From G020354085 sp964629975 (lineage in GTDB: Bacteria > Pseudomonadota > Gammaproteobacteria > Acidiferrobacterales > Sulfurifustaceae): a stretch of DNA of 17,533 nucleotides. The notes below the pieces were generated by a model. The model was not told the origin of the DNA. It made no database searches and saw nothing but the letters and a program-made list of their open reading frames with translations. This document shows, piece by piece, positions 10,221-17,066 of the stretch (its first letter is position 1; each line of letters begins with the position of its first letter). A program made the position numbers and the translations under genes. The stretch lies in assembly GCA_964629975.1 (NCBI GenBank), contig CAZVUN010000051.1, positions 1-17,533 of the forward strand. The letters run 5' to 3'.

Positions 10221-10613
10221 CTAGGAAACCACGCACAGCACTTCACCACCGAGACCGGCCTTGCGCGCCGCCCGGTCGGTCATGATGCCCTTCGACGTCG
10301 ACACGATCGCCACGCCCAGACCGCCGGCCACGCGCGGCAGCCTGTCTTTGGCGCAATAGCGGCGGTAGCCCGGCATGCTCACGCGCTCGATGCGTTCAAT
10401 GACCGGCCGACCCTCGTGGTAGCGCAGCGCGATCTCGAGCGCGGGCTTGCTCTCGCCGGCCACTTCGACCACATCCGCGATGTAGCCCTCGCTCTTCAGC
10501 ACCTCGGCAATGGCGCGCTTGACGCGGGAGGCCGGCACGCGCACCGCCGCCTTCTCGGCCCGCTGGCCGTTGCGAATACGCGTCAGCATGTCTGCAATCG
10601 GATCGGTCATCAT
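10221..10613 (-). CDS. rpsH: Ribosomal protein S8 (uS8)
   Basis: Primary binder of 16S helix 21 and, in E. coli, autogenous repressor of the spc operon. It has 130 residues, identical in length to E. coli. DPIADMLTRIRNGQ (residues 4-17), the central KSEGYI motif and the C-terminal STSKGIMTDRAARKAGLGGEVLC are diagnostic. Two tandem ATG codons (10613 and 10610) open the frame; either could be used and the ribosome-binding site is weak. An 85-base spacer with a strong hairpin separates it from rpsN, more than I would expect here. Confidence 0.97.
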   Translation of the reverse strand: MMTDPIADMLTRIRNGQRAEKAAVRVPASRVKRAIAEVLKSEGYIADVVEVAGESKPALEIALRYHEGRPVIERIERVSMPGYRRYCAKDRLPRVAGGLGVAIVSTSKGIMTDRAARKAGLGGEVLCVVS

Positions 10614-10640
10614 AAATTCAGTCTCGAATGTCCAGTATCG

Positions 10641-10691
10641 GGTCGCGGGGCTCAGGCTGCGGTTTCAACGCGAAGCCCGTGACCCCGGACC
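10641..10691 (-). promoter_or_regulatory. Long GC-rich hairpin in the rpsN-rpsH spacer
   Basis: Read on the minus strand, GGTC (10691-10688), CGGGG (10687-10683) and GGGCT lie in the left arm, answered by AGCC, CCCCG (10650-10646) and GACC (10644-10641). There are 15 Watson-Crick pairs and one G-U pair, interrupted by one A-A mismatch and two single-base bulges, around a 16-base loop. It ends 27 bases before the first rpsH ATG. No T-run follows, so it is not an intrinsic terminator. Role unknown; control of S8 synthesis or RNA processing are inferences. Confidence 0.55.
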
Positions 10692-10698
10692 GGTTTCC

Positions 10699-11004
10699 TT
10701 ACCAGCTCGCCTTCTTCACGCCCGGCACCTCACCGCGCATGATGAGCTCGCGCAACTTGGAGCGCGACAGGCCGAACTTGCGGTAGTAGCCGCGCGGACG
10801 GCCGGTCAGCTTGCAGCGGTTGCGCTGGCGGATGTAGCTCGAGTCGCGCGGCAGCCTCTGCAGCGCGAGCATCGCCTCGTGCCGCTCTTCTTCCGAGAGT
10901 TTCAGGTCGCGGCCGCGCGCGCGCAGTTCCGCGCGCCGGGCGGCGAACTTGGCGACCAGCGCGCTGCGCTTCTTGTCGCGATTGATCATCGACAGCTTGG
11001 CCAT
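10699..11004 (-). CDS. rpsN: Ribosomal protein S14 (uS14), zinc-free long form
   Basis: 30S head protein. The 101-residue length equals E. coli and marks the long, zinc-independent class; only one cysteine (Cys64, in RNRCKLTGRP) remains of the zinc site in the short form. MAKLSMINRDKKR, LPRDSS, RNRCKLTGRPRGYYRKFGLSR (61-81) and the end MRGEVPGVKKASW are diagnostic. It begins six bases after the rplE stop with GGAGC overlapping the end of rplE. Confidence 0.98.
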   Translation of the reverse strand: MAKLSMINRDKKRSALVAKFAARRAELRARGRDLKLSEEERHEAMLALQRLPRDSSYIRQRNRCKLTGRPRGYYRKFGLSRSKLRELIMRGEVPGVKKASW

Positions 11005-11010
11005 GCGGGC

Positions 11011-11550
11011 TTAGCTCCGGATAGGGAAGTTGAAGGCATCGAGCAGTGCGCGCGCCTCTTGATCGGTCTTGGCACTGGTCGCAATGGTCACGTCCATGCC
11101 GCGCAGGGCGTCGACCTTGTCGAAGTCGATCTCGGGAAAGATGATCTGCTCCTTGATCCCAAACGAATAGTTGCCGCTGCCGTCGAACGAGCGCCCCGAC
11201 AGGCCGCGGAAGTCGCGGATGCGCGGGATCGCCACACTGATGAGGCGGTCCAGGAACTCGTACATGCGCTGGCCGCGCAGGGTCACCATGCAGCCGATCG
11301 GCCAGTTCTGGCGCACCTTGAAGTTCGCGATCGACTTGCGGGCGCGCGTGATCTTCGGCTTCTGGCCGGAGATCCGCATGAGGTCGCCGGCCGCGTTGTC
11401 GATGACCTTCTTGTCGGCCATTGCCTCGCCCACGCCCATGTTGATCGTGATCTTGGTGATCTTTGGCACCTGCATCACGTTCTTGTAGCCAAAGCGCTCG
11501 GTCAGCGCCGGCACCACCTTTTTCCGATAATGTTCCTGCAGCCTTGCCAT
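11011..11550 (-). CDS. rplE: Ribosomal protein L5 (uL5)
   Basis: 5S rRNA binder of the central protuberance that touches the 30S head and P-site tRNA. At 179 residues it equals E. coli. MARLQEHYRKKVVPALTERFGYKN opens the protein (split as residues 1-24). NMGVGEA (38-44), GQKPKITRARKSIANFKVR, LRGQRMYEFLDRLI and the C-terminal FPEIDFDKVDALRGMDV are diagnostic. It starts 11 bases after rplX. In E. coli the S8 control site lies at this gene's start; the structure here looks weak. Confidence 0.98.
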   Translation of the reverse strand: MARLQEHYRKKVVPALTERFGYKNVMQVPKITKITINMGVGEAMADKKVIDNAAGDLMRISGQKPKITRARKSIANFKVRQNWPIGCMVTLRGQRMYEFLDRLISVAIPRIRDFRGLSGRSFDGSGNYSFGIKEQIIFPEIDFDKVDALRGMDVTIATSAKTDQEARALLDAFNFPIRS

Positions 11551-11561
11551 CGCTCAAGCCC

Positions 11562-11882
11562 TTACTTGACGTCGGCGACTTCGCCGCTCTTCTTGAAGCA
11601 CCGCACCTTGCGCCCGTCTTCGAGCACCTTGCAGCCCACACGCTCGCCCTTGCCGGACGTCGGGTTGTAGAGCGCGAGATTCGACAGGTGGATCGGCGCC
11701 TCCTTGTCGAGGATGCCGCCGGTCACGCCGCGGTTGGGATTGGGACGCGTGTGGCGCTTGACCATGTTGATGCCCTCGACCAACGCCCGTCCGTCGCCAC
11801 GCACCGTGAGCACCGTGCCGCGCTTGCCCTTGTCCCTGCCGGTCAGGACAACAACCTGATCACCTTTTCTGATCTTCTGCAT
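11562..11882 (-). CDS. rplX: Ribosomal protein L24 (uL24)
   Basis: Early 50S assembly initiator at the tunnel exit. Start chosen at the ATG at 11882, giving MQKIRKGDQVVVLTGRDKGK with its KOW motif (residues 4-30); 106 residues against 104 in E. coli. HTRPNPNRGVTGGILDKEAPIHLSN (44-68) and the end EVADVK fit the family. An open frame continues upstream but lies over rplN and is not L24-like. The ribosome-binding site is weak (GGTG) in the 11-base spacer. Confidence 0.97.
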   Translation of the reverse strand: MQKIRKGDQVVVLTGRDKGKRGTVLTVRGDGRALVEGINMVKRHTRPNPNRGVTGGILDKEAPIHLSNLALYNPTSGKGERVGCKVLEDGRKVRCFKKSGEVADVK

Positions 11883-11893
11883 GATTACACCGT

Positions 11894-12262
11894 TCAAAGC
11901 ACTTCTGGCGCGAGCGAGATGATCTTCATGAACTGCTCGCTGCGCAGCTCGCGCGTCACCGGCCCGAAGATGCGCGTGCCGAGCAACTCGCGCTTGGTAT
12001 CGAGCAGCACCGCGGCGTTCGTGTCGAAGCGGATCAGCGACCCGTCCGGGCGGCGCACGCCCTTGCGCGTGCGCACGATGACCGCGTCGTACACGTCGCC
12101 CTTCTTGACCTTGCCGCGCGGAATCGCTTCCTTGACGCTCACCTTGATGACGTCGCCGATGTTCGCGTACCGGCGATGCGAGCCGCCCAGCACCTTGATG
12201 CACTGCACGCGCTTGGCGCCGCTGTTGTCCGCGACGGTCAGCTGGGTCTGCATCTGGATCAT
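11894..12262 (-). CDS. rplN: Ribosomal protein L14 (uL14)
   Basis: 50S protein in the inter-subunit bridge beside L19; first gene of the spc operon. MIQMQTQLTVADNSGAKRV opens the protein, followed by GDVIKVSVKEAIPRGKVKKGDV (residues 36-57), VRTRKGVRRPDGS, and the C-terminal GTRIFGPVTRELR. Length is 122 against 123 in E. coli. GGAGAC lies about 9 bases before the ATG. An 86-base spacer with the promoter candidate precedes it. Confidence 0.98.
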   Translation of the reverse strand: MIQMQTQLTVADNSGAKRVQCIKVLGGSHRRYANIGDVIKVSVKEAIPRGKVKKGDVYDAVIVRTRKGVRRPDGSLIRFDTNAAVLLDTKRELLGTRIFGPVTRELRSEQFMKIISLAPEVL

Positions 12263-12301
12263 GTTGCTAGTCTCCGCGTCCGGCTTCCGGGGAAACGCGT
12301 G

Positions 12302-12330
12302 ATTCTATCACTCGCGCGTAACTGCCGAAA
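12302..12330 (-). promoter_or_regulatory. Candidate spc operon promoter with extended -10
   Basis: Minus strand: TGATAGAAT, that is a TG-n extension (12310-12308) joined to -10 TAGAAT (12307-12302, five of six). At a 17-base spacer the -35 slot reads TTTCGG (12330-12325), which is poor, so the extension would have to compensate. It sits in the rpsQ-rplN spacer, where E. coli has Pspc. The -10 is embedded in the small palindrome GTGAT-AGA-ATCAC. Confidence 0.55.
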
Positions 12331-12348
12331 GCCAATAATCTTTCTCAT

Positions 12349-12624
12349 CTAGACGGTGCGCGCCCGTTCCAGCACCTTCACCAGGCGCCAGGCCTTGGTC
12401 TTCGATAGCGGCCGGCACTCCTCGATCTGCACGAGATCGCCCTCCTGGGACTCACGGTTCTCGTCGTGCGCCTTGAGCTTGGTGCGCCGGGTCAGGAACT
12501 TGCCGTACACCGGATGCTGCACACGGCGCTCGATCAGCACCGTGATGGTCTTCTGCATCTTGTTGCTGATCACACGCCCGTTCAGGGTGCGCGTTGTCTT
12601 GGTCGCTTGCGCCTGTGCCGTCAT
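12349..12624 (-). CDS. rpsQ: Ribosomal protein S17 (uS17)
   Basis: Primary 16S binder in the 30S body with an OB fold; last gene of the S10 operon. The 91-residue product has RTLNGRVISNKMQKTITV (residues 12-29), HPVYGKFLTRRTKLKAHDEN (37-56) and IEECRPLSKTKAWRLV (67-82). The ATG at 12624 overlaps the rpmC stop by one base (TGATG), and I prefer it to the adjacent in-frame GTG at 12627. It has about seven more N-terminal residues than E. coli (84 residues). Confidence 0.96.
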   Translation of the reverse strand: MTAQAQATKTTRTLNGRVISNKMQKTITVLIERRVQHPVYGKFLTRRTKLKAHDENRESQEGDLVQIEECRPLSKTKAWRLVKVLERARTV

Positions 12625-12818
12625 CACTGCTTGCCCTTCGATTCGTTCATCACCGTGCGCACGCGCGCAATGTTGCGCCGCACCTTGTTGAGGTTGGCGG
12701 TATTGGCGAGCTGGCCGGTCGACCTCTGCAGGCGCAGATTGAACTGCTCCTTGAGAAGCCCGGCGAGCTCCTTGTTTCTGTCTTCGGCGCTCATCGCGCG
12801 CAGGTCTTTTGCCTTCAT
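12624..12818 (-). CDS. rpmC: Ribosomal protein L29 (uL29)
   Basis: Small helical protein at the tunnel exit, part of the SRP and trigger-factor docking site. Start at the ATG at 12818 gives MKAKDLRAMSAEDRNKELAG and 64 residues (E. coli 63). LLKEQFNLRLQRSTGQLAN (21-39) and NLNKVRRNIARVRTVMNE (42-59) are typical. The frame stays open upstream across rplP but that part has no family match. It begins 10 bases after rplP and shares its stop with the rpsQ start. Confidence 0.97.
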   Translation of the reverse strand: MKAKDLRAMSAEDRNKELAGLLKEQFNLRLQRSTGQLANTANLNKVRRNIARVRTVMNESKGKQ

Positions 12819-12828
12819 GGGTGTCGGC

Positions 12829-13233
12829 CTATCGCGTCGCAAAACTGGTCTTGACCGGGAGCTTGGCGGCGGCGAGCTTGAATGCCTCGCGCGCCTCGGC
12901 CTCCGGGATGCCTTCCATCTCGTACAACACCGCGCCCGGCCGGATGACGGCCACCCAGAACTCGGGGTTGCCCTTGCCGCTGCCCATGCGCACTTCGAGG
13001 GGCTTGCGCGACACCGGCTTGTCGGGAAACACGCGGATCCATACACGACCGCCACGCTTGACGAAGCGCGTGAGCGCACGCCGCGCCGCCTCGATCTGGC
13101 GCGAGGTCAGCATGCCGCGCGTGGTGGCCTTGAGCCCGTACTCCCCGAAGCTCACTTGATTGCCGCGCAGCGCGAGGCCGCGGTTGCGGCCCTTCATCAT
13201 CTTGCGGTACTTGGTTCTTTTCGGTTGCAGCAT
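12829..13233 (-). CDS. rplP: Ribosomal protein L16 (uL16)
   Basis: 50S protein near the A site that helps position tRNA. MLQPKRTKYRKMMKGRNRGLA opens the protein; TSRQIEAARRALTR (43-56), RVWIRVFPDKPVSRKPLE (63-80) and VRMGSGKGNPEFWVAVIRPG (81-100) follow. Arg82 is the equivalent of E. coli Arg81, the hydroxylated arginine. It has 134 residues, two shorter than E. coli, because it stops soon after LPVKTSF. AGGGA precedes the ATG. Confidence 0.98.
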   Translation of the reverse strand: MLQPKRTKYRKMMKGRNRGLALRGNQVSFGEYGLKATTRGMLTSRQIEAARRALTRFVKRGGRVWIRVFPDKPVSRKPLEVRMGSGKGNPEFWVAVIRPGAVLYEMEGIPEAEAREAFKLAAAKLPVKTSFATR

Positions 13234-13254
13234 GGTGTTTCCCTGGGGCGGTCG

Positions 13255-13935
13255 TCAGGCCGTGGCCTTGGCCGCCAGCTCTACGTCTTGCGCGCGCGCC
13301 TCGGTCTTGTCGTAGACCTCGCCCTTGAAGATCCACACCTTCACGCCGATCACGCCGTAGGTGGTGAAGGCCTGGGCAAAACCGTAGTCAATGTCGGCAC
13401 GCAGCGTGTGCAGCGGCACGCGACCCTCGCGGTACCACTCCGTGCGCGCGATCTCCGCGCCGTTGAGCCGTCCCGCGACCATGATCTTGATGCCCTGCGC
13501 GCGCAGGCGCAGCGCGTTCTGCACCGCGCGTTTCATGGCGCGGCGGAACATGATGCGCTTCTCGAGCTGCTGCGCGATGCTCTCGGCCACGAGCTGGGCG
13601 TCGAGCTCGGGCTGGCGCACCTCCTCGACCGACAGCTGCACCGGCCGACCGGCGAGGCGGGCGAGCTCACCGCGCAGGCGTTCGATGTCCTCGCCCTTCT
13701 TGCCGATGACGATTCCCGGGCGTGCGGTGTGCACGGTGATGCTGATGTTCTGCGTCGGACGCTCGATCACGATCTGGCTGACGGCGGCATTGGCGAGCTT
13801 CTTCTTCAGGTACTCGCGCAGCTTCAGATCCGAGATCAGGTTGTTGGTGTAGTCCTTCGTGCCCGCGTACCAGCGCGCGCTCCAGTCACGAATGACGCCG
13901 ACACGAAAACCGATCGGATTGACCTTCTGGCCCAT
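13255..13935 (-). CDS. rpsC: Ribosomal protein S3 (uS3)
   Basis: 30S head protein at the mRNA entry site with helicase role together with S4 and S5. MGQKVNPIGFRVGVIRDWSA opens the protein. A type-2 KH domain has its GxxG loop at IGKKGEDIERLR (77-88). The C-terminal domain has MFRRAMKRAVQNALR and NGAEIARTEWYREGRVPLHTLRADIDYG (158-185). 226 residues, against 233 in E. coli, with a shorter tail. Its ATG overlaps the rplV stop by one base (TAATG). Confidence 0.99.
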   Translation of the reverse strand: MGQKVNPIGFRVGVIRDWSARWYAGTKDYTNNLISDLKLREYLKKKLANAAVSQIVIERPTQNISITVHTARPGIVIGKKGEDIERLRGELARLAGRPVQLSVEEVRQPELDAQLVAESIAQQLEKRIMFRRAMKRAVQNALRLRAQGIKIMVAGRLNGAEIARTEWYREGRVPLHTLRADIDYGFAQAFTTYGVIGVKVWIFKGEVYDKTEARAQDVELAAKATA

Positions 13936-14309
13936 TACTTCGTCTCCTTTGCGGCGGGGGCGGCCTTGCGCCCGGCCTTCTTGTCACTCACCACCACGGT
14001 GATGTGGCTGGTGCGCTTGACGACACGCACACCGCGCCCCTTGGCGCGCGCATGGAAGCGCTTGAGCTGCGGGCCGTTGTCCACCATCACGGTAGCCACG
14101 CGCAACTCGTCGATGTCCGCGCCCTGGTTGTGCTCGGCATTGGCGATCGCCGACTCCAGCACCTTGCGCAGCGGCTTGGCCGCACGCCGCTTGCTGTACT
14201 CCAGTACCTCGAGGGCGCGCGCCACCGGCAGCCCGCGGATCTGATCCGCCACCAGCCGCCCCTTCTGCGCCGAGAGCCGCGTGAACCGTAGAATCGCTTT
14301 CGCTTCCAT
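13935..14309 (-). CDS. rplV: Ribosomal protein L22 (uL22)
   Basis: 50S protein whose beta-hairpin lines the exit tunnel; macrolide-related residues lie there. RLSAQKGRLVADQIRG (residues 11-26), VLESAIANAEHNQGADIDEL (48-67) and KGRGVRVVKRTSHITVVVSDK (90-110) identify it. The family normally ends near SDR/SDK; this one has an added basic Ala/Lys tail (KAGRKAAPAAKETK), giving 124 residues against 110 in E. coli. It starts four bases after the rpsS stop. Confidence 0.98.
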   Translation of the reverse strand: MEAKAILRFTRLSAQKGRLVADQIRGLPVARALEVLEYSKRRAAKPLRKVLESAIANAEHNQGADIDELRVATVMVDNGPQLKRFHARAKGRGVRVVKRTSHITVVVSDKKAGRKAAPAAKETK

Positions 14310-14313
14310 GGGG

Positions 14314-14592
14314 TTACTCCGCGGCTGCCTTCTTGTCGCCGGAGTGCGACTTGAAGGTACGTGTGGCAGCGAACTCGCCGAGCTTGTGGCCGACCATGTT
14401 CTCGGTCACCAGGATCGGCACGTGCTGGCGCCCGTTGTGCACCGCGATCGTGAGCCCGACGAACTCGGGCAGCACGGTCGAGCGGCGCGACCAGGTCTTG
14501 ATCGGCTTCTTGCTGCCCTCGGCGCGCGCCTTCTCGACCTTGGTCAGGAGGTGCGCGTCAACAAACGGGCCTTTGCGAATGGAACGTGGCAC
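14314..14592 (-). CDS. rpsS: Ribosomal protein S19 (uS19)
   Basis: 30S head protein that pairs with S13 and contacts the large subunit. MPRSIRKGPFVDAHLL, TWSRRSTVLPEFVGLTIAVHNG (residues 34-55), VGHKLGEFAATRTFKSH (68-84) and a basic end; 92 residues as in E. coli. The start codon is GTG: MPRS is the invariant N-terminus and a good GAGGT site lies 8 bases upstream. No ATG is available in the 13-base spacer. Confidence 0.98.
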   Translation of the reverse strand: MPRSIRKGPFVDAHLLTKVEKARAEGSKKPIKTWSRRSTVLPEFVGLTIAVHNGRQHVPILVTENMVGHKLGEFAATRTFKSHSGDKKAAAE

Positions 14593-14600
14593 GGCTCAAC

Positions 14601-14605
14601 ACCTC
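14601..14605 (-). promoter_or_regulatory. Ribosome-binding site that fixes the rpsS GTG start
   Basis: Minus-strand GAGGT directly after the rplB stop codon, 8 bases before the GTG at 14592. A strong site offsets the weaker start codon. Confidence 0.75.
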
Positions 14606-15430
14606 TTATTTCTTACGCCGCTGAATGATCATGTTGTCGGTACGCTTGTTGTGGCGCGTCCGGTAGCCCTTGGTCGGCGTCCCCCAGGGACTGACCGGGT
14701 GGTTGCCGCCCTTGCTGCGGCCTTCGCCGCCGCCGTGCGGATGGTCGACCGGGTTCATGGTCATACCGCGCACGGTCGGGCGAATGCCGCGCCAGCGCGA
14801 GGCACCGGCCTTGCCGAGCTCGCGCAGGTTATGCTCGCTGTTGCCAACCTCGCCGATCACGGCGCGGCACTCCACACTCACGCGCCGCACCTCGCCGCTC
14901 TTCAGGCGCAGCTGGGCGTAATCGCCCTCGCGCGCGATCAGCTGCACGGCCGCACCCGCGGCCCGTGCGAGCTGCGCGCCGGCGCCGGGCTTGAGCTCGA
15001 TACAATGGATCGTGGTACCGACCGGGATGTTGCGCAGCGGCAGGCAGTTGCCCGGCTTGATCGGCGCCTGCGCACCCGATACGACCTTGTCACCGGCGGC
15101 CACGCCCTTGGGCGCAATCATGTAGCGACGCTCACCGTCGGCGTAGAGCACGAGCGCGATATGGGCGCTGCGGTTGGGGTCGTACTCCAGCCGCTCGACG
15201 CGGCCGACGATACCGTCCTTGTCACGCTTGAAATCGATGATGCGGTAGTGACGCTTGTGCCCGCCACCCTGGTGACGCATGGTGATGCGCCCCGAGTTGT
15301 TGCGCCCGCTGCCGCGGATCTTCTTGTCGAGCAGCGCGGCATGCGGGCGGCCCTTGTGCAGGTCCGGGGTCACCACCTTGACCATCGCGCGCACGCCCGC
15401 GGAGGTCGGTTTCATCTTGACGAGTGCCAT
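14606..15430 (-). CDS. rplB: Ribosomal protein L2 (uL2)
   Basis: Highly conserved 50S protein needed for subunit joining and peptidyl transfer. At 274 residues it matches E. coli (273). MALVKMKPTSAGVRAMVKV, GRNNSGRITMRHQGGGHKRHYR (residues 42-63), and the catalytic-region signature MNPVDHPHGGGEGRSKGG with its conserved His are present. The tail is KRTDNMIIQRRKK. AAGGA lies about 10 bases upstream in the 17-base spacer after rplW. Confidence 0.99.
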   Translation of the reverse strand: MALVKMKPTSAGVRAMVKVVTPDLHKGRPHAALLDKKIRGSGRNNSGRITMRHQGGGHKRHYRIIDFKRDKDGIVGRVERLEYDPNRSAHIALVLYADGERRYMIAPKGVAAGDKVVSGAQAPIKPGNCLPLRNIPVGTTIHCIELKPGAGAQLARAAGAAVQLIAREGDYAQLRLKSGEVRRVSVECRAVIGEVGNSEHNLRELGKAGASRWRGIRPTVRGMTMNPVDHPHGGGEGRSKGGNHPVSPWGTPTKGYRTRHNKRTDNMIIQRRKK

Positions 15431-15447
15431 GGCCTAAGTCCTTCGCG

Positions 15448-15744
15448 TTACTTCTGACCCATGAAATCGATATCCTGGCCAGGCTTGAGCTTGACGTAAG
15501 CCTTCTTCCAGTCCTGACGACGTCCGGCGATGCGCCCCGACTGCTTGCGCTTGCCCTTGACGGTGGCCACGGTCACGGCCGCCACCTGCACGTTGAAGAG
15601 CTTCTCCACCGCCGCCTTGATCTCCGGCTTGGTGGCGTCGATCTTCACCTCGAACACGATCTGGCGGTGCTTGTCCGCAAGGCCGGTGGCCTTCTCGGAG
15701 ATGTGCGGCGCCCGGATCACCTCGTACATACGCGCCTCGTTCAT
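15448..15744 (-). CDS. rplW: Ribosomal protein L23 (uL23)
   Basis: Tunnel-exit protein, the main docking point for trigger factor and SRP. 98 residues; IRAPHISEKATGLAD (10-24), IDATKPEIKAAVEKLFNVQV (35-54), KGKRKQSGRIAGRRQDWKKAYV (63-84). The ATG overlaps the rplD stop by four bases (ATGA), the classic arrangement for coupled translation. Confidence 0.98.
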   Translation of the reverse strand: MNEARMYEVIRAPHISEKATGLADKHRQIVFEVKIDATKPEIKAAVEKLFNVQVAAVTVATVKGKRKQSGRIAGRRQDWKKAYVKLKPGQDIDFMGQK

Positions 15745-16361
15745 GCCAGCATCTCCTCGAGCTTCTTGAGCGCCCCTTGGGTCATGATGACCTTCTCGTG
15801 GCGGATCAGCGCAACCGGATCGGCGTGCGCCACGGTGCGCACATCGATGTGCGGGATATTGCGCGCCGCGAGCGCCAGATTGTTGTCCACCGCCTCGGCC
15901 ACGATCAGCGCGTCACTGGCGCCCATGCTCTTCAGCCGGGCCACCAGCTCTTTGGTCTTGGGCGCAGGCACGCTGAATTCGCTGACTGCCACCAGCCGCC
16001 CCTGGCGTGCCAGCTCCGAGAGGATCGCGCGCAGCGCCCCCCGATACATCTTGCGATTGACCTTCTGCATAAAATTCTCCGCCGGCGAGGCCGGAAAGAC
16101 CTTGCCGCCGCCACGCCACAGGGGGCTGCGGATGGTGCCGGCGCGCGCCCGGCCGGTGCCCTTCTGGCGCCACGGCTTCTTGCCGCCGCCGCGCACTTGC
16201 GAGCGCGTCTTCTGCGCGCGCGTGGCGCGCCGTGCCGCCGCCTGATGCGCGACCACGATCTGGTGCACGAGCGGCTCGTTGAAGGCGGCCCCGAACACCG
16301 CATCCGAGACTTCCATCTCGGCGGCGGCGGAACCTGCGCTGTTCAGCACTGAAAGCTTCAT
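15741..16361 (-). CDS. rplD: Ribosomal protein L4 (uL4)
   Basis: 50S protein with a long loop into the exit tunnel; in E. coli it also represses the S10 operon through the leader RNA. MKLSVLNSAGSAAAEMEVSD opens the protein. The tunnel loop contains QKTRSQVRGGGKKPWRQKGTGRARAG (50-75) and SPLWRGGGKVFP (79-90); the core has DNNLALAARNIPHIDV (158-173). 206 residues against 201 in E. coli. TAGGAAGGA merges the rplC stop with the ribosome-binding site. Confidence 0.98.
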   Translation of the reverse strand: MKLSVLNSAGSAAAEMEVSDAVFGAAFNEPLVHQIVVAHQAAARRATRAQKTRSQVRGGGKKPWRQKGTGRARAGTIRSPLWRGGGKVFPASPAENFMQKVNRKMYRGALRAILSELARQGRLVAVSEFSVPAPKTKELVARLKSMGASDALIVAEAVDNNLALAARNIPHIDVRTVAHADPVALIRHEKVIMTQGALKKLEEMLA

Positions 16362-16375
16362 GGCTGCGATCCTTC

Positions 16376-17059
16376 CTACTTCTTCTTGGCGGCCTTGGGC
16401 GCGGCTTCGACCTTGAGCTTGGCGCGCCGCACGCTCGGGCGAATCACCACGTCCTGCCCCTTGGGACCAGGCACCGCGCCCTTCACCAGCAGCAGGTTGC
16501 GCTCGGCGTCGATCTGCACCACCTCGAGCCCGATCTGTGTGCGCGTGACGTTACCCATCTGCCCGGACATGCGCTTGCCAGGGAACACGCGGCCCGGCGT
16601 TTGGCGCTGACCGATAGAACCCGGCGCCCGGTGCGACAGCGAGTTGCCGTGGGTGGCGCGCCCGCCGCGGAAGTGGTGGCGCTTGATGACACCGGCGTAG
16701 CCCTTGCCGATCGAGGTGCCCTGCACGTCGACCTTTTGGCCGACCTGGAAGAGGTCGACCTTCAGCTCGCTGCCGGGCTTGAGCTCGGCACCCTCGCCGC
16801 TGGCCAGACGAAACTCGCGCAGCGTGCGCCCGGCCGGGACACCGGCCTTGGCGTAGTGCCCGGCAAGCGCCTTGCCGACGCGATCCGCGCGCCGCTCGCC
16901 GAGGGTGACCTGCACCGCGCTGTAACCATCGCCTTGCGGCGTCTTGACCTGCGTCACGCGGTTGGCGGCGACCTCGAGCACGGTCACCGGCGTGACGGCG
17001 CCGTCCTGCCCGAACACGCGGGTCATACCGATCTTGCGTCCAATGAGTCCCAGTGCCAT
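16376..17059 (-). CDS. rplC: Ribosomal protein L3 (uL3)
   Basis: Early 50S assembly protein reaching the peptidyl transferase centre. MALGLIGRKIGMTRVFGQDG opens it; KGYAGVIKRHHFRGGRATHGNSLSHR (119-144) and GSIGQRQTPGRVFPGKRMSGQMG (147-169) are signatures, the latter containing the Gln known to be methylated by PrmB in E. coli. 227 residues against 209 in E. coli; the extra part includes a basic Ala/Lys tail. The ribosome-binding site GAGGC overlaps the rpsJ stop (TGAGG). Confidence 0.98.
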   Translation of the reverse strand: MALGLIGRKIGMTRVFGQDGAVTPVTVLEVAANRVTQVKTPQGDGYSAVQVTLGERRADRVGKALAGHYAKAGVPAGRTLREFRLASGEGAELKPGSELKVDLFQVGQKVDVQGTSIGKGYAGVIKRHHFRGGRATHGNSLSHRAPGSIGQRQTPGRVFPGKRMSGQMGNVTRTQIGLEVVQIDAERNLLLVKGAVPGPKGQDVVIRPSVRRAKLKVEAAPKAAKKK

Positions 17060-17066
17060 GGTCGCC

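Noticed and set aside
11515..11550. S8 operator-like hairpin in the first codons of rplE (CATTAT / GTGGTG)
   Set aside because: Half of its pairs are G-U, and I cannot match the S8 core. The position agrees with E. coli, but the structure is too weak to list.
12466..14244. A 592-codon plus-strand open frame antisense to rpsQ through rplV
   Set aside because: It mirrors the codons of six certain ribosomal protein genes. Its translation is rich in Arg, His, Leu and Ala with no recognisable domain, as expected for antisense frames in GC-rich DNA.
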